The notes under the pieces were generated by a model. That model made no database searches. It was not told the origin of the DNA and saw nothing but the letters and a program-made list of their open reading frames with translations. From Vespa crabro (lineage: Eukaryota; Arthropoda; Insecta; Hymenoptera; Vespidae), in the NCBI RefSeq assembly GCF_910589235.1, contig NC_060965.1, positions 8,097,755 to 8,161,754 of the forward strand: DNA of 64,000 nucleotides, in the 5' to 3' direction. Made by a program: the position numbers and the translations under genes. Positions 14,162 to 27,800 of this stretch are shown piece after piece. Position 1 is the first letter of the stretch, and every line of letters starts with the position of its first letter.

Positions 14162-16762
14162 ATGTTTATTATTGTTATTGTTGTTATTATTGTTATTATC
14201 GTTGTTATTGTTATTATTGTGATTATTGTTATTATTGTTATTATTGGTATTGTTATTGTTATTATTGTTATTATTGTTATTATTGTTGTTATTGTTATTA
14301 TTGTAATTATTGTTATTATTGTTATTATTGTTATTGATGTTGTTATTATTACTGTTATTATTGTTTTTATTGATATTATTGTTATTATTGTTATTATTGT
14401 TATTATCGTTATTATCGTTATAATTGTTATTATTGTTATTATCGTTATTATTGTTACTATTGTTATTATTGTTATTATTGTTATTATTTTTATTATTGTT
14501 ACTATAGTTATTATTGTTATTATTGTTATAATTGTTATTACTGTTATTATTGTTATTATTGTTATTATTGTTATTATTGTTATTATTGTTATTATTGTTA
14601 TTATTGTTATTATTGTTATTATTGTTATTAATGTTATTGTTACTGTTATTATTGTTATTATTGTTATTATTGTTATTGTTGTTATTATTGTTATTATTGT
14701 TATTGTTTTTATTATTGTTGTTATTGTTGTTATTGTTATTATTGTTATTATTGTAATTCTTGTTATTATTGTTATTATTGTTATTGATGTTGTTATTATT
14801 GTTATTATTGTTATTATTGTTATTATTGTTATTGTTGTTATTATTGTTGTTATTGTTGTTATTATTGCTATTATTGTTATTGTTGTTATTATTGTTATTA
14901 TTGTTATTATTGTTATTATTGTTATTATTGTTATTGTTGTTATTATTGTTATTATCGTTGTTATTGTTATTATTTTGATTATTGTTATTATTGTTATTTT
15001 TGTTATTGTTATTGTTATTATTGTTATTATTGTTGTTATTGTTATTATTGTAATTATTGTTATTTTTGTTATTATTGTTATTGATGTTGTTATTATTGTT
15101 ATTATTGTTATTATTCTTATTATTGTTATTATTGTTATTATTGTTATTGTTGTTATTGTTGTTATTATTGCTATTATTGTTGTTGTTATTATTATTTTTA
15201 TTATTGTTATTGTTATTGTTATTGTTATTGTTATTGTTATTGTTATTATTGTTATTATTGTTATTATTGTTATTGTTGTTATTATTGTTATTATCGTTAA
15301 TATTGTTATTATTGTTATTATTGTTATTATTGTTATTATTGTTGTTGTTGTTATTATTTTTATTATTGTTATTATTGTTATTATTGTTGTTATTGTTATT
15401 ATTGTAATTATTGTTATCATTGTTATTATTGTTATTGATGTTGTTATTATTGTTATTATTGTTATTATTGTTATTATTGTTATTATAGTTATTGTTGTTA
15501 TTATTGTTGTAATTTTTGTTATTGTTATTATTGTTATTATTGTTATTATTGTTATTGTTGTTATTATTGTTATTATCGTTGTTATTGTTATTATTGTGAT
15601 TATTGTTAATATTGTTATTATTGGTATTGTTATTGTTATTATTGTTATTATTGTTATTATTGTAATTATTGTTATTATTGTTATTATTGTTATTGATGTT
15701 GTTATTATTGTTATTATTGTAATTATAGTTATTATTGTTATTGTTGTTATTGACGTTGTTATTATTGTTATTATTGTTATTATTGTTATTATTGTTATTA
15801 TTGTTATTATTGTTATTGTTGTTATTGTTGTTATTATTGCTATTATTGTTGTTGTTATTAATATTTTTATTATTGTTATTGTTATTGTTATTGTTATTGT
15901 TATTGTTATTGTTATTGTTATTATTGCTATTATTGTTATTATTGTTATTGTTGTTATTATTGTTATTACCGTTAATATTGTTATTATTGCTATTATTGCT
16001 ATTATTGTTAATATTTTTATTGTTGGTATTATTGTTACTATTCTTGTTATTGTTATTAATGTTATTATTGTTATTATTGTTATTATTGTTGTTATTGTTA
16101 TTGTTGTTATTATTGTTATTATCGTTAATATTGTTATTATTGCTATTATTGCTATTATTGTTAATATTTTTATTGTTGTCATTATTGTTACTATTGTTGT
16201 TATTGTTGTTATTGTTATTATTGTTATTATTGTTATTATTGTTACTATTGTTATTGTTATTGTTGTTATTATTGTTATTATCGTTGTTATTGTTATTATT
16301 GTTATTTTTGTTATTATTTTTATTATTGTTATTGTTATTGTTATTGTTATTTTTAATGTTATTGTTATTATTGTTATTATTGTTATTATTGCTTTTATTG
16401 TTATTGTTGTTATTATTTTTATTAATGTTATTGTTATTGTTATTATTGTTATTATTGTTATCATTGTTATTATTGTTGTTATTGTTATTATTGTAATTAT
16501 TATTATTATTGTTATTGATGTTGTTATTATTGTAATTATTGTTATTATTGTTATTATTGTTAATATTGTTGTTATTGTTATTATTGTAATTATTGTTATT
16601 ATTGTTATTATTGTTATTATTATTATTTTTGTTATTATTGTTGTTATTTTTGTTATTGTTATTATTGTTATTATTGTTATTGTTGTTATTATTGTTGTTA
16701 GTGTTGTTATTGTTATTATTTTTATCATTGTTATTATTGTTGTTATCGTTGTTATTGTTATT
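14162..16762. repeat. Higher-order unit B, copy 2
   Basis: It matches 2975-5577 at a constant 11,187 bp offset: 3573 to 14760, 3870 to 15057, 4548 to 15735, and the GCT marker pair 4802/4955 to 15989/16142. One internal difference is a pure 9-mer run at 14543-14623. The match ends at about 16762, where GTGATTATTGTGATT begins instead of TTTTGATT. No gene. Confidence 0.87.
14543..14623. repeat. Pure (GTTATTATT)9 tract
   Basis: Nine uninterrupted 9-mers, followed by GTTATTAATG. Equally long pure tracts of nine units occur at 45131-45211, 46499-46579 and 51591-51671. In unit B copy 1 the corresponding stretch (about 3356-3436) is interrupted by ATAGTT and GTGATT, so here the variants have been erased, as expected from slippage or gene conversion between neighbouring 9-mers. 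Confidence 0.85.
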
Positions 16763-18406
16763 ATTGTGATTATTGTGATTATTGTTATTATTGTTATTAT
16801 TGTTATTGTTATTGTTATTGTTATTGTTATTGTTATTGTTATTATTGTTATTATTGTTGTTATTGTTATTATTGTAATTATTGTTATCATTGTTATTATT
16901 GTTATTGATGTTATTATTATTGTTATTATTGTTATTATTGTTATTATTGTTATTATAGTTATTGTTGTTATTGTTGTTATTATTGTTGTAATTTTTGTTA
17001 TTGGTATTATTGTTATTATTGTTATTATTGTTATTGTTGTTATTATTGTTATTATCGTTGTTATTGTTATTATTGTGATTATTGTTAATATTGTTATTAT
17101 TGGTATTGTTATTGTTATTATTGTTATTATTGTTATTATTGTTATTGTTGTTATTATTGTTGTTATTGTTGTTATTATTGCTATTATTGTTATTGTTGTT
17201 ATTATAGTTATTATTGTTATTATTGTTATTATTGTTATTGTTGTTATTATTGTTATTATCGTTGTTATTGTTATTATTTTGATTATTGTTATTATTGTTA
17301 TTTTTGTTATTGTTATTGTTATTATTGTTATTATTGTTGTTATTGTTATTGTTATTATTGTTATTATTGTTATTATTGTTATTGTTGTTATTATTGTTAT
17401 TATCGTTAATATTGTTATTATTGTTATTATTGTTATTATTGTTATTATTGTTGTTGTTGTTATTATTTTTATTATTGTTATTATTGTTATTATTGTTGTT
17501 ATTGTTATTATTGTAATTATTGTTATCATTGTTATTATTGTTATTGATGTTGTTATTATTGTTATTATTGTAATTTTTGTTATTATTTTTATTATTGTTA
17601 TTGTTATTGTTATTGTTATTTTTAATGTTATTGTTATTATTGTTATTATTGCTTTTATTGTAATTGTTGTTATTGTTGTTATTATTGTTATTATCGTTGT
17701 TATTGTTATTATTGTGATTATTGTTAATATTGTTATTATTGGTATTGTTATTGTTATTATTGTTATTATTGTTATTATTGTTGTTATTGTTATTATTGTA
17801 ATTATTGTTATTATTGTTATTATTGTTATTGATGTTGTTATTATTGTTATTATTGTAATTATAGTTATTATTGTTATTGTTGTTATTGATGTTGTTATTA
17901 TTGTTATTATTGTTATTATTGTTATTATTGTTATTATTGTTATTGTTGTTATTGTTGTTATTATTGCTATTATTGTTGTTGTTATTAATATTTTTATTAT
18001 TGTTATTGTTATTGTTATTGTTATTGTTATTGTTATTGTTAATGTTATTGTTATTATTGCTATTATTGTTATTATTGTTATTGTTGTTATTATTGTTATT
18101 ATCGTTAATATTGTTATTATTGCTATTATTGCTATTATTGTTAATATTTTTATTGTTGGTATTATTGTTACTATTCTTGTTATTGTTATTAATGTTATTA
18201 TTGTTATTATTGTTATTATTGTTGTTATTGTTATTGTTGTTATTATTGTTATTATCGTTAATATTGTTATTATTGCTATTATTGCTATTATTGTTAATAT
18301 TTTTATTGTTGTCATTATTGTTACTATTGTTGTTATTGTTGTTATTGTTATTATTGTTATTATTGTTATTATTGTTATTATTGTTGTTATTGTTATTGTT
18401 ATTATT
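16763..18406. repeat. Partial unit: B-like start joined to an A body
   Basis: About 16,720-17,130 matches 25,450-25,860 at an offset of 8,724 bp (GTGATTATTGTG at 16766 and 25490; TTGGTATTATT at 17001 and 25725). From about 17,150 to 18,120 it matches unit A copy 3 at an offset of 5,208 bp (12078 to 17286, 12663 to 17871). Near 18,040 a GTTAATGTT replaces one GTTATTGTT. Paired GCT markers sit at 18122 and 18275. A recombinant junction near 17,140 is inferred from the change of best match. Confidence 0.75.
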
Positions 18407-18415
18407 GTTATATTG
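18407..18415 (+). other. First register slip (-1): GTTATATTG
   Basis: Up to this point all GTT/ATT triplets share one register from the window start. Here GTTATTATTG has lost one T to become GTTATATTG, and all later triplets sit one base earlier. The same word in the same context occurs at 24458-24466 and 29099-29107, so those three sites look homologous. Confidence 0.85.
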
Positions 18416-19263
18416 TTATTATTGTTACTATTGTTATTGTTATTGTTGTTATTATTGTTATTATCGTTGTTATTGTTATAATTGTTATTTTTGTTATTAT
18501 TTTTATTATTGTTATTGTTATTGTTATTGTTATTTTTAATGTTATTGTTATTATTGTTATTATTGTTATTATTGCTTTTATTGTTATTGTTGTTATTATT
18601 TTTATTAATGTTAGTGTTATTGTTATTGTTATTGTTATTATTGTTATTATTGTTATCATTGTTATTATTGTTGTTATTGTTATTATTGTAATTATTATTA
18701 TTATTGTTATTGATGTTGTTATTATTGTTATTAATGTTATTATTGTTATTATTGTTATTATTGTTATTATTGTTACTATTGTTATTATAGTTATTGTTGT
18801 TATTGTTGTTATTATTGTTGTTATTTTTGTTATTGTTATTATTGTTATTATTGTTATTATTGTTATTGTTGTTATTATTGTTATTATTATTATTGTTGTT
18901 ATTATTGTTATTGTTGTTATTATTGTTATTATCGTTAATATTGTTATTATTGCGATTATTGCTATTATTGTTAATATTTTTATTGTTGTTATTATTGTTA
19001 CTATTGTTGTTATTGTTGTTATTGTTATTATTGTTATTATTGTTATTATTGTTATTAATGTTGTTATTGTTATTGTTATTATTGTTATTATTGTTATTAT
19101 TGTTACTCTTGTTATTGTTATTGTTGTTATTATTGTTATTATCGTTGTTATTGTTATTATTGTTATTTTTGTTATTATTTTTATTATTGTTATTGTTATT
19201 GTTATTGTTATTTTTAATGTTATTGTTATTATTGTTATTATTGTTATTATTGTTATTATTGTA
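18416..19263. repeat. Mosaic segment after the first register slip
   Basis: 18,420-18,700 resembles the B-unit tail near 5,060-5,310. About 18,790-19,220 resembles 5,610-6,040 at an offset of 13,181 bp, anchored by the unusual GCGATT at 18952 and 5771. The offset is 2 modulo 3, as expected from one -1 slip between them. No gene. Confidence 0.72.
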
Positions 19264-21260
19264 ATTATTGTTATTATTGTTATTATTCTTATTGATGTTG
19301 TTATTATTGTTACTATTGTTATTGTTATTGTTGTTATTATTGTTATTATCGTTGTTATTGTTATTATTGTTATTTTTGTTATTATTTTTATTATTGTTAG
19401 TGTTATTGTTTTTGTTATTTTTAATGTTATTGTTATTATTGTTTTTATTGCTTTTATTGTTATTGTTGTTATTATTTTTATTAATGTTATTGTTATTGTT
19501 ATTGTTATTGTTATTATTGTTATTATTGTTATCATTGTTATTATTGTTGTTATTGTTATTATTGTTATTGATTTTGTTATTATTGTTATTAATGTTATTA
19601 TTGTTATTATGTTATTGTTATTATTGTTATTATAGTTATTGTTGTTATTGTTGTTATTATTGTTGTTATTTTTGTTATTGTTATTATTGTTATTATTGTT
19701 ATTATTGTTATTGTTGTTATTATTGTTATTATTATTATTGTTGTTATTATTGTTGTTATTTTTGTTATTGTTATTATTGTTATTATTGTTATTGTTGTTA
19801 TTATTGTTGTTAGTGTTGTTATTGTTATTATTGTTATTGTTGTTATTATTGTTATTATCGTTATTATTGTTACTATTGTCATTATTGTTATTATTGTTAT
19901 TATTGTTATTATTCTTATTGTTATTGTTATTATTGTTATTATTGTTATTATTGTTATTATTGTTGTTATTGTTATTATTGTAATTATTATTATTTTTGTT
20001 ATTATTGTTGTTATTTTTGTTATTGTTATTTTTGTTATAATTGTTATTGTTGTTATTATTGTTGTTAGTGTTGTTATTGTTATTATTGTTATTGTTGTTA
20101 TTATTGTTATTATCGTTGTTATTGTTATTATTGTGATTACTGTTATTATTGTTATTATTGTTATTATTCTTATTGTTATTGTTATTATTGTTATTATTGT
20201 TATTATTGTTGTTATTGTTATTATTGTAATTATTGTTATCATTGTTATTATTGTTATTGATGTTGTTATTATTGTTATTATTGTTATTATTGTCATTATA
20301 GTTATTGTTGTTATTGTTGTTATTATTGTTGTTATTTTTGTTATTGTTTTTATTGTTATTATGTTTATTATTGTTATTGTTGTTATTATTGTTATTATCG
20401 TTGTTATTGTTATTATTGTGATTATTGTTATTATTGTTATTATTGGTATTGTTATTGTTATTATTGTTATTATTGTTATTATTGTTGTTATTGTTATTAT
20501 TGTAATTATTGTTATTATTGTTATTATTGTTATTGATGTTGTTATTATTACTGTTATTATTGTTTTTATTGATATTATTGTTATTATTGTTATTATTGTT
20601 ATTATCGTTATTATCGTTATAATTGTTATTATTGTTATTATCGTTATTATTGTTACTATTGTTATTATTGTTATTATTGTTATTATTTTTATTATTGTTA
20701 CTATAGTTATTATTGTTATTATTGTTATAATTGTTATTACTGTTATTATTGTTATTATTGTTATTATAGTTATTATTGTTATTATTGTTATTATTGTGAT
20801 TATTGTTATTATTGTTATTATTGTTATTAATGTTATTGTTACTGTTATTATTGTTATTATTGTTATTATTGTTATTGTTGTTATTATTGTTATTATTGTT
20901 ATTGTTTTTATTATTGTTGTTATTGTTGTTATTGTTATTATTGTTATTATTGTAATTCTTGTTATTATTGTTATTATCGTTAATATTGTTATTATTGCTA
21001 TTATTGCTATTATTGTTAATATTTTTATTGTTGGTATTATTGTTACTATTCTTGTTTTTGGTATTATTGTTATTATTGTCATTATTGTTATTATTGTTGT
21101 TATTGTTATTGTTGTTATTATTGTTATTATCGTTAATATTGTTATTATTGCTATTATTGCTATTATTGTTAATATTTTTATTGTTGTCATTATTGTTACT
21201 ATTGTTGTTATTGTTGTTATTGTTATTATTGTTATTATTGTTATTATTGTTATTATTGTA
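19264..21260. repeat. 1,997-bp tandem duplication, copy 1
   Basis: 19,264-20,970 recurs at 21,261-22,967 at a constant offset of 1,997 bp. Anchors are the open stretches 19268-19813 and 21265-21810 (identical translations over 181 codons), the slip word TTATTATGTTATTG at about 19605 and 21602, and the unit head ATG at 20361 and 22358. Small substitutions separate the copies: GTCATT near 19877 against GTGATT near 21874, and TTTTTGTTATAATT near 20027 against TTATTGTTATAATT. The last 290 bp of copy 1 (20,970-21,260) is marker sequence with two GCT pairs (20997, 21150) not found at the end of copy 2. Confidence 0.85.
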
Positions 21261-22967
21261 ATTATTGTTATTATTGTTATTATTCTTATTGATGTTGTTA
21301 TTATTGTTACTATTGTTATTGTTATTGTTGTTATTATTGTTATTATCGTTGTTATTGTTATTATTGTTATTTTTGTTATTATTTTTATTATTGTTAGTGT
21401 TATTGTTTTTGTTATTTTTAATGTTATTGTTATTATTGTTTTTATTGCTTTTATTGTTATTGTTGTTATTATTTTTATTAATGTTATTGTTATTGTTATT
21501 GTTATTGTTATTATTGTTATTATTGTTATCATTGTTATTATTGTTGTTATTGTTATTATTGTTATTGATTTTGTTATTATTGTTATTAATGTTATTATTG
21601 TTATTATGTTATTGTTATTATTGTTATTATAGTTATTGTTGTTATTGTTGTTATTATTGTTGTTATTTTTGTTATTGTTATTATTGTTATTATTGTTATT
21701 ATTGTTATTGTTGTTATTATTGTTATTATTATTATTGTTGTTATTATTGTTGTTATTTTTGTTATTGTTATTATTGTTATTATTGTTATTGTTGTTATTA
21801 TTGTTGTTAGTGTTGTTATTGTTATTATTGTTATTGTTGTTATTATTGTTATTATCGTTATTATTGTTACTATTGTGATTATTGTTATTATTGTTATTAT
21901 TGTTATTATTCTTATTGTTATTGTTATTATTGTTATTATTGTTATTATTGTTATTATTGTTGTTATTGTTATTATTGTAATTATTATTATTTTTGTTATT
22001 ATTGTTGTTATTTTTGTTATTGTTATTATTGTTATAATTGTTATTGTTGTTATTATTGTTGTTAGTGTTGTTATTGTTATTATTGTTATTGTTGTTATTA
22101 TTGTTATTATCGTTGTTATTGTTATTATTGTGATTACTGTTATTATTGTTATTATTGTTATTATTCTTATTGTTATTGTTATTATTGTTATTATTGTTAT
22201 TATTGTTGTTATTGTTATTATTGTAATTATTGTTATCATTGTTATTATTGTTATTGATGTTGTTATTATTGTTATTATTGTTATTATTGTCATTATAGTT
22301 ATTGTTGTTATTGTTGTTATTATTGTTGTTATTTTTGTTATTGTTTTTATTGTTATTATGTTTATTATTGTTATTGTTGTTATTATTGTTATTATCGTTG
22401 TTATTGTTATTATTGTGATTATTGTTATTATTGTTATTATTGGTATTGTTATTGTTATTATTGTTATTATTGTTATTATTGTTGTTATTGTTATTATTGT
22501 AATTATTGTTATTATTGTTATTATTGTTATTGATGTTGTTATTATTACTGTTATTATTGTTTTTATTGATATTATTGTTATTATTGTTATTATTGTTATT
22601 ATCGTTATTATCGTTATAATTGTTATTATTGTTATTATCGTTATTATTGTTACTATTGTTATTATTGTTATTATTGTTATTATTTTTATTATTGTTACTA
22701 TAGTTATTATTGTTATTATTGTTATAATTGTTATTACTGTTATTATTGTTATTATTGTTATTATTGTTATTATTGTTATTATTGTTATTATTGTGATTAT
22801 TGTTATTATTGTTATTATTGTTATTAATGTTATTGTTACTGTTATTATTGTTATTATTGTTATTATTGTTATTGTTGTTATTATTGTTATTATTGTTATT
22901 GTTTTTATTATTGTTGTTATTGTTGTTATTGTTATTATTGTTATTATTGTAATTCTTGTTATTATTG
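21261..22967. repeat. 1,997-bp tandem duplication, copy 2
   Basis: This is the second copy of 19,264-20,970, with the same order of ACTATTG, CTTATTG, GTTAGTG and TATTATGTTTATT words. From 22358 onwards it is also the head of the third B unit, so the duplication boundary lies inside that larger unit. The -1 slip at about 21607 is inherited from the one at about 19610. Confidence 0.83.
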
Positions 22968-24440
22968 TTATTATTGTTATTGATGTTGTTATTATTGTTA
23001 TTATTGTTATTATTGTTATTATTGTTATTGTTGTTATTATTGTTGTTATTGTTGTTATTATTGCTATTATTGTTATTGTTGTTATTATTGTTATTATTGT
23101 TATTATTGTTATTATTGTTATTATTGTTATTGTTGTTATTATTGTTATTATCGTTGTTATTGTTATTATTTTGATTATTGTTATTATTGTTATTTTTGTT
23201 ATTGTTATTGTTATTATTGTTATTATTGTTGTTATTGTTATTATTGTAATTATTGTTATTTTTGTTATTATTGTTATTGATGTTGTTATTATTGTTATTA
23301 TTGTTATTATTCTTATTATTGTTATTATTGTTATTATTGTTATTGTTGTTATTGTTGTTATTATTGCTATTATTGTTGTTGTTATTATTATTTTTATTAT
23401 TGTTATTGTTATTGTTATTGTTATTGTTATTATTGTTATTATTGTTATTATTGTTATTGTTGTTATTATTGTTATTATCGTTAATATTGTTATTATTGTT
23501 ATTATTGTTATTATTGTTATTATTGTTGTTGTTGTTATTATTTTTATTATTGTTATTATTGTTATTATTGTTGTTATTGTTATTATTGTAATTATTGTTA
23601 TCATTGTTATTATTGTTATTGATGTTGTTATTATTGTTATTATTGTTATTATTGTTATTATTGTTATTATAGTTATTGTTGTTATTATTGTTGTAATTTT
23701 TGTTATTGTTATTATTGTTATTATTGTTATTATTGTTATTGTTGTTATTATTGTTATTATCGTTGTTATTGTTATTATTGTGATTATTGTTAATATTGTT
23801 ATTATTGGTATTGTTATTGTTATTATTGTTATTATTGTTATTATTGTAATTATTGTTATTATTGTTATTATTGTTATTGATGTTGTTATTATTGTTATTA
23901 TTGTAATTATAGTTATTATTGTTATTGTTGTTATTGATGTTGTTATTATTGTTATTATTGTTATTATTGTTATTATTGTTATTATTGTTATTATTGTTAT
24001 TGTTGTTATTGTTGTTATTATTGATATTATTGTTGTTGTTATTAATATTTTTATTATTGTTATTGTTATTGTTATTGTTATTGTTATTGTTATTGTTATT
24101 GTTATTATTGCTATTATTGTTATTATTGTTATTGTTGTTATTATTGTTATTACCGTTAATATTGTTATTATTGCTATTATTGCTATTATTGTTAATATTT
24201 TTATTGTTGGTATTATTGTTACTATTCTTGTTATTGTTATTAATGTTATTATTGTTATTATTGTTATTATTGTTGTTATTGTTATTGTTGTTATTATTGT
24301 TATTATCGTTAATATTGTTATTATTGCTATTATTGCTATTATTGTTAATATTTTTATTGTTGTCATTATTGTTACTATTGTTGTTATTGTTGTTATTGTT
24401 ATTATTGTTATTATTGTTATTATTGTTATTATTGTTGTTA
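22358..24440. repeat. Higher-order unit B, copy 3
   Basis: It has the same order as 2975 to about 5,040: offset 19,383 bp at 22358 and 22956, then 19,371 bp from about 23,400 on (12 bp lost in a GTTATT run). The GCT marker pair is at 24173 and 24326. At 23,937 it reads GATGTTG where copies 1 and 2 read GACGTTG, and near 24,023 GATATT replaces GCTATT. Near 24,440 it gains about 50 bp including a register slip. Its first 0.6 kb overlaps the 1,997-bp duplication above. Confidence 0.8.
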
Positions 24441-24457
24441 TTGTTATTGTTATTATT

Positions 24458-24466
24458 GTTATATTG
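24458..24466 (+). other. Register slip (-1): GTTATATTG
   Basis: One T is missing relative to GTTATTATTG, so the GTT/ATT register moves by one base. The identical site lies at 29099-29107, exactly 4,641 bp on, showing that the slip predates that duplication. Confidence 0.85.
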
Positions 24467-24793
24467 TTATTATTGTTACTATTGTTATTGTTATTGTTGT
24501 TATTATTGTTATTATCGTTGTTATTGTTATTATTGTTATTTTTGTTATTATTTTTATTATTGTTATTGTTATTGTTATTGTTATTTTTAATGTTATTGTT
24601 ATTATTGTTATTATTGTTATTATTGCTTTTATTGTTATTGTTGTTATTATTTTTATTAATGTTATTGTTATTGTTATTGTTATTGTTATTATTGTTATTA
24701 TTGTTATCATTGTTATTATTGTTGTTATTGTTATTATTGTAATTATTATTATTATTGTTATTGATGTTGTTATTATTGTTATTAATGTTATTA

Positions 24794-24802
24794 TTATTTA
24801 TT
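24794..24802 (+). other. Compensating register slip (+1): TTATTTATT
   Basis: An extra T (or a loss of two bases) restores the register lost about 335 bp upstream. The same word occurs at 29435-29443, again 4,641 bp on. Because -1 and +1 both lie inside the duplicated unit, its period is a multiple of 3. Confidence 0.82.
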
Positions 24803-27800
24803 ATTGTTATTATTGCTATTATTGTTACTATTGTTATTATAGTTATTGTTGTTATTGTTGTTATTATTGTTGTTATTTTTGTTATTGTTATTATTGTTAT
24901 TATTGTTATTATTGTTATTGTTGTTATTATTGTTATTATTATTATTGTTGTTATTATTGTTGTTATTTTTGTTATTGTTATTATTGTTATTATTGTTACT
25001 GTTGTTATTATTGTTGTTAGTGTTGTTATTGTTATTATTGTTATTGTTGATATTATTGTTATTATCGTTGTTATTGTTATTATTGTGATTATTGTTATTA
25101 TTGTTATTATTGTTATTATTGTTATTATTGTTATTGTTATTGTTATTATTGTTATTATTGTTATTATTGTTATAATCGTTATTATTATTATTATTGCTAT
25201 TATTGTTATCTTTGATATTATTTTTATTAATGTGATTGTTATTGTTATTGTTATTGTTATTATTGTTATTATTGTTATTATTGTTATTATTGTTGTTATT
25301 GTTATTATTGTAATTATTGTTATTATTGTTATTATTGTTATTATTATTATTTTTGTTATTATTGTTGTTATTTTTGTTATTGTTATTATTGTTATTATTG
25401 TTATTGTTGTTATTATTGTTGTTAGTGTTGTTATTGTTATTATTTTTATCATTGTTATTATTGTTGTTATCGTTGTTATTGTTATTATTGTGATTATTGT
25501 GATTATTGTTATTATTGTTATTATTGTTATTGTTATTGTTATTGTTATTGTTATTGTTATTGTTATTATTGTTATTATTGTTGTTATTGTTATTATTGTA
25601 ATTATTGTTATCATTGTTATTATTGTTATTGATGTTATTATTATTGTTATTATTGTTATTATTGTTATTATTGTTATTATAGTTATTGTTGTTATTGTTG
25701 TTATTATTGTTGTAATTTTTGTTATTGGTATTATTGTTATTATTGTTATTATTGTTATTGTTGTTATTATTGTTATTATCGTTGTTATTGTTATTATTGT
25801 GATTATTGTTAATATTGTTATTATTGGTATTGTTATTGTTATTATTGTTATTATTGTTATTATTGTTGTTATTGTTATTATTGTAATTATTGTTATTATT
25901 GTTATTATTGTTATTGATGTTGTTATTATTGTTATAATTGTAATTATAGTTATTATTGTTATTGTTGTTATTGATGTTGTTATTATTGTTATTATTGTTA
26001 TTATTGTTATTATTGTTATTGTTGTTATTGTTGTTATTATTGCTATTATTGTTGTTGTTATTAATATTTTTATTATTGTTATTGTTATTGTTATTGTTAT
26101 TGTTATTGTTATTGTTATTGTTATTATTGCTATTATTGTTATTATTGTTATTGTTGTTATTATTGTTATTATCGTTAATATTGTTATTATTGCTATTATT
26201 GCTATTATTGTTAATATTTTTATTGTTGGTATTATTGTTACTATTCTTGTTATTGTTATTAATGTTATTATTGTTATTATTGTTATTATTGTTGTTATTG
26301 TTATTGTTGTTATTATTGTTATTATCGTTAATATTGTTATTATTGCTATTATTGCTATTATTGTTATTATTTTTATTGTTGTCATTATTGTTACTATTGT
26401 TGTTATTGTTGTTATTGTTATTATTGTAATTATTGTTATTATTGTTATTATTGTTATTGATGTTGTTATTATTGTTGTTATTGTTACTATTGTTATTATA
26501 GTTATTGTTGTTATTGTTGTTATTATTGTTGTTATTGTTATTATTGTTATTATTGTTATTATTGTTGTTATTGTTATTATTGTAATTATTGTTATTATTG
26601 TTATTATTGTTATTGATGTTGTTATTATTGTTGTTATTGTTATTATTGTTATTATTGTTATTATTGTTGTTATTGTTATTGTTATTATTGTTATTATTGT
26701 TATTAATGTTATTGTTATTGTTATTATTGTTATTATTGTTATTATTGTTGTTATTGTTATTATTGTAATTATTGTTATTATTGTTATTATTGTTATTATT
26801 GTTATTGATGTTGTTATTATTGTTATTATTGTTATTATTGTTATTATTGTTATTATTGTTATTGTTGTTATTGTTGTTATTATTGCTATTATTGTTGTTG
26901 TTATTATTATTTTTATTATTGTTATTGTTATTGTTATTGTTATTGTTATTGTTATTATTACTGTTATTATTGTTTTTATTGATATTTATATTATTATTGT
27001 TATTATTGTTATTATCGTTATTATCGTTATAATTGTTATTATTGTTATTATCGTTAATATTGTTATTATTGCTATTATTGCTATTATTGTTAATATTTTT
27101 ATTGTTGGTATTATTGTTACTATTCTTGTTATTGTTATTAATGTTATTATTGTTATTATTCTTATTATTGTTGTTATTGTTATTGTTATTATTGTTATTA
27201 TTCTTATTATTTTTACTATTGTTATTGTTATTGTTATTGTTGATATTATTGTTATTATCGTTGTTATTGTTATTATTGTTATTTTTGTTATTATTTTTAT
27301 TATTGTTATTGTTGTTATTATTGTTGATATTGTTGTTATTGTTATTATTGTTATTGTTGTTATTATTGATGTTATTGTTATTATTGTTATTATCGTTATT
27401 ATCGTTATTATTGTTATTATTGTTATTATAGTTATTATTGTTATTATTATTGATATTATTGTTATTGTTGTTATTATTGTTATTATTGTCATTTTTGTTA
27501 TTATTGTTGTTATTTTTGTTGCTGTTATTATTGTTATTATTGTTAATGTTGTTATTATTGTTGTTATTGTTGTTATTATTGATGTTATTGTTGTTATTGT
27601 TGATATTGTTATTATTGTTATTATTGTTATTATTGTTATTATTATTATTACTGTTATTATTGTTATTATTGTTGTTATTGTTATTATTGTAATTATTGTT
27701 AATATTGTTATTATTGTTATTATTGTTATTATTGATATTGTTATTGTTATTGTTATTGTTATTATTGTTATTATTGTTATTATTGTTATTATTGCTATTA

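Noticed and set aside
11..18481. A 6,156-residue Val/Ile protein, and similar giant frames at 24755-29383, 29396-48220 and 48120-57365
   Set aside because: The frames are open only because GTT and ATT are not stops. There is no codon bias, domain, start context or variety of residues, and the sequence also reads openly in the Leu, Asn and Ile/Thr frames.
24794..24802. AU-rich mRNA-decay element (TTATTTATT)
   Set aside because: It is the by-product of a register slip and occurs with its duplicate at 29435. There is no transcript or gene context.
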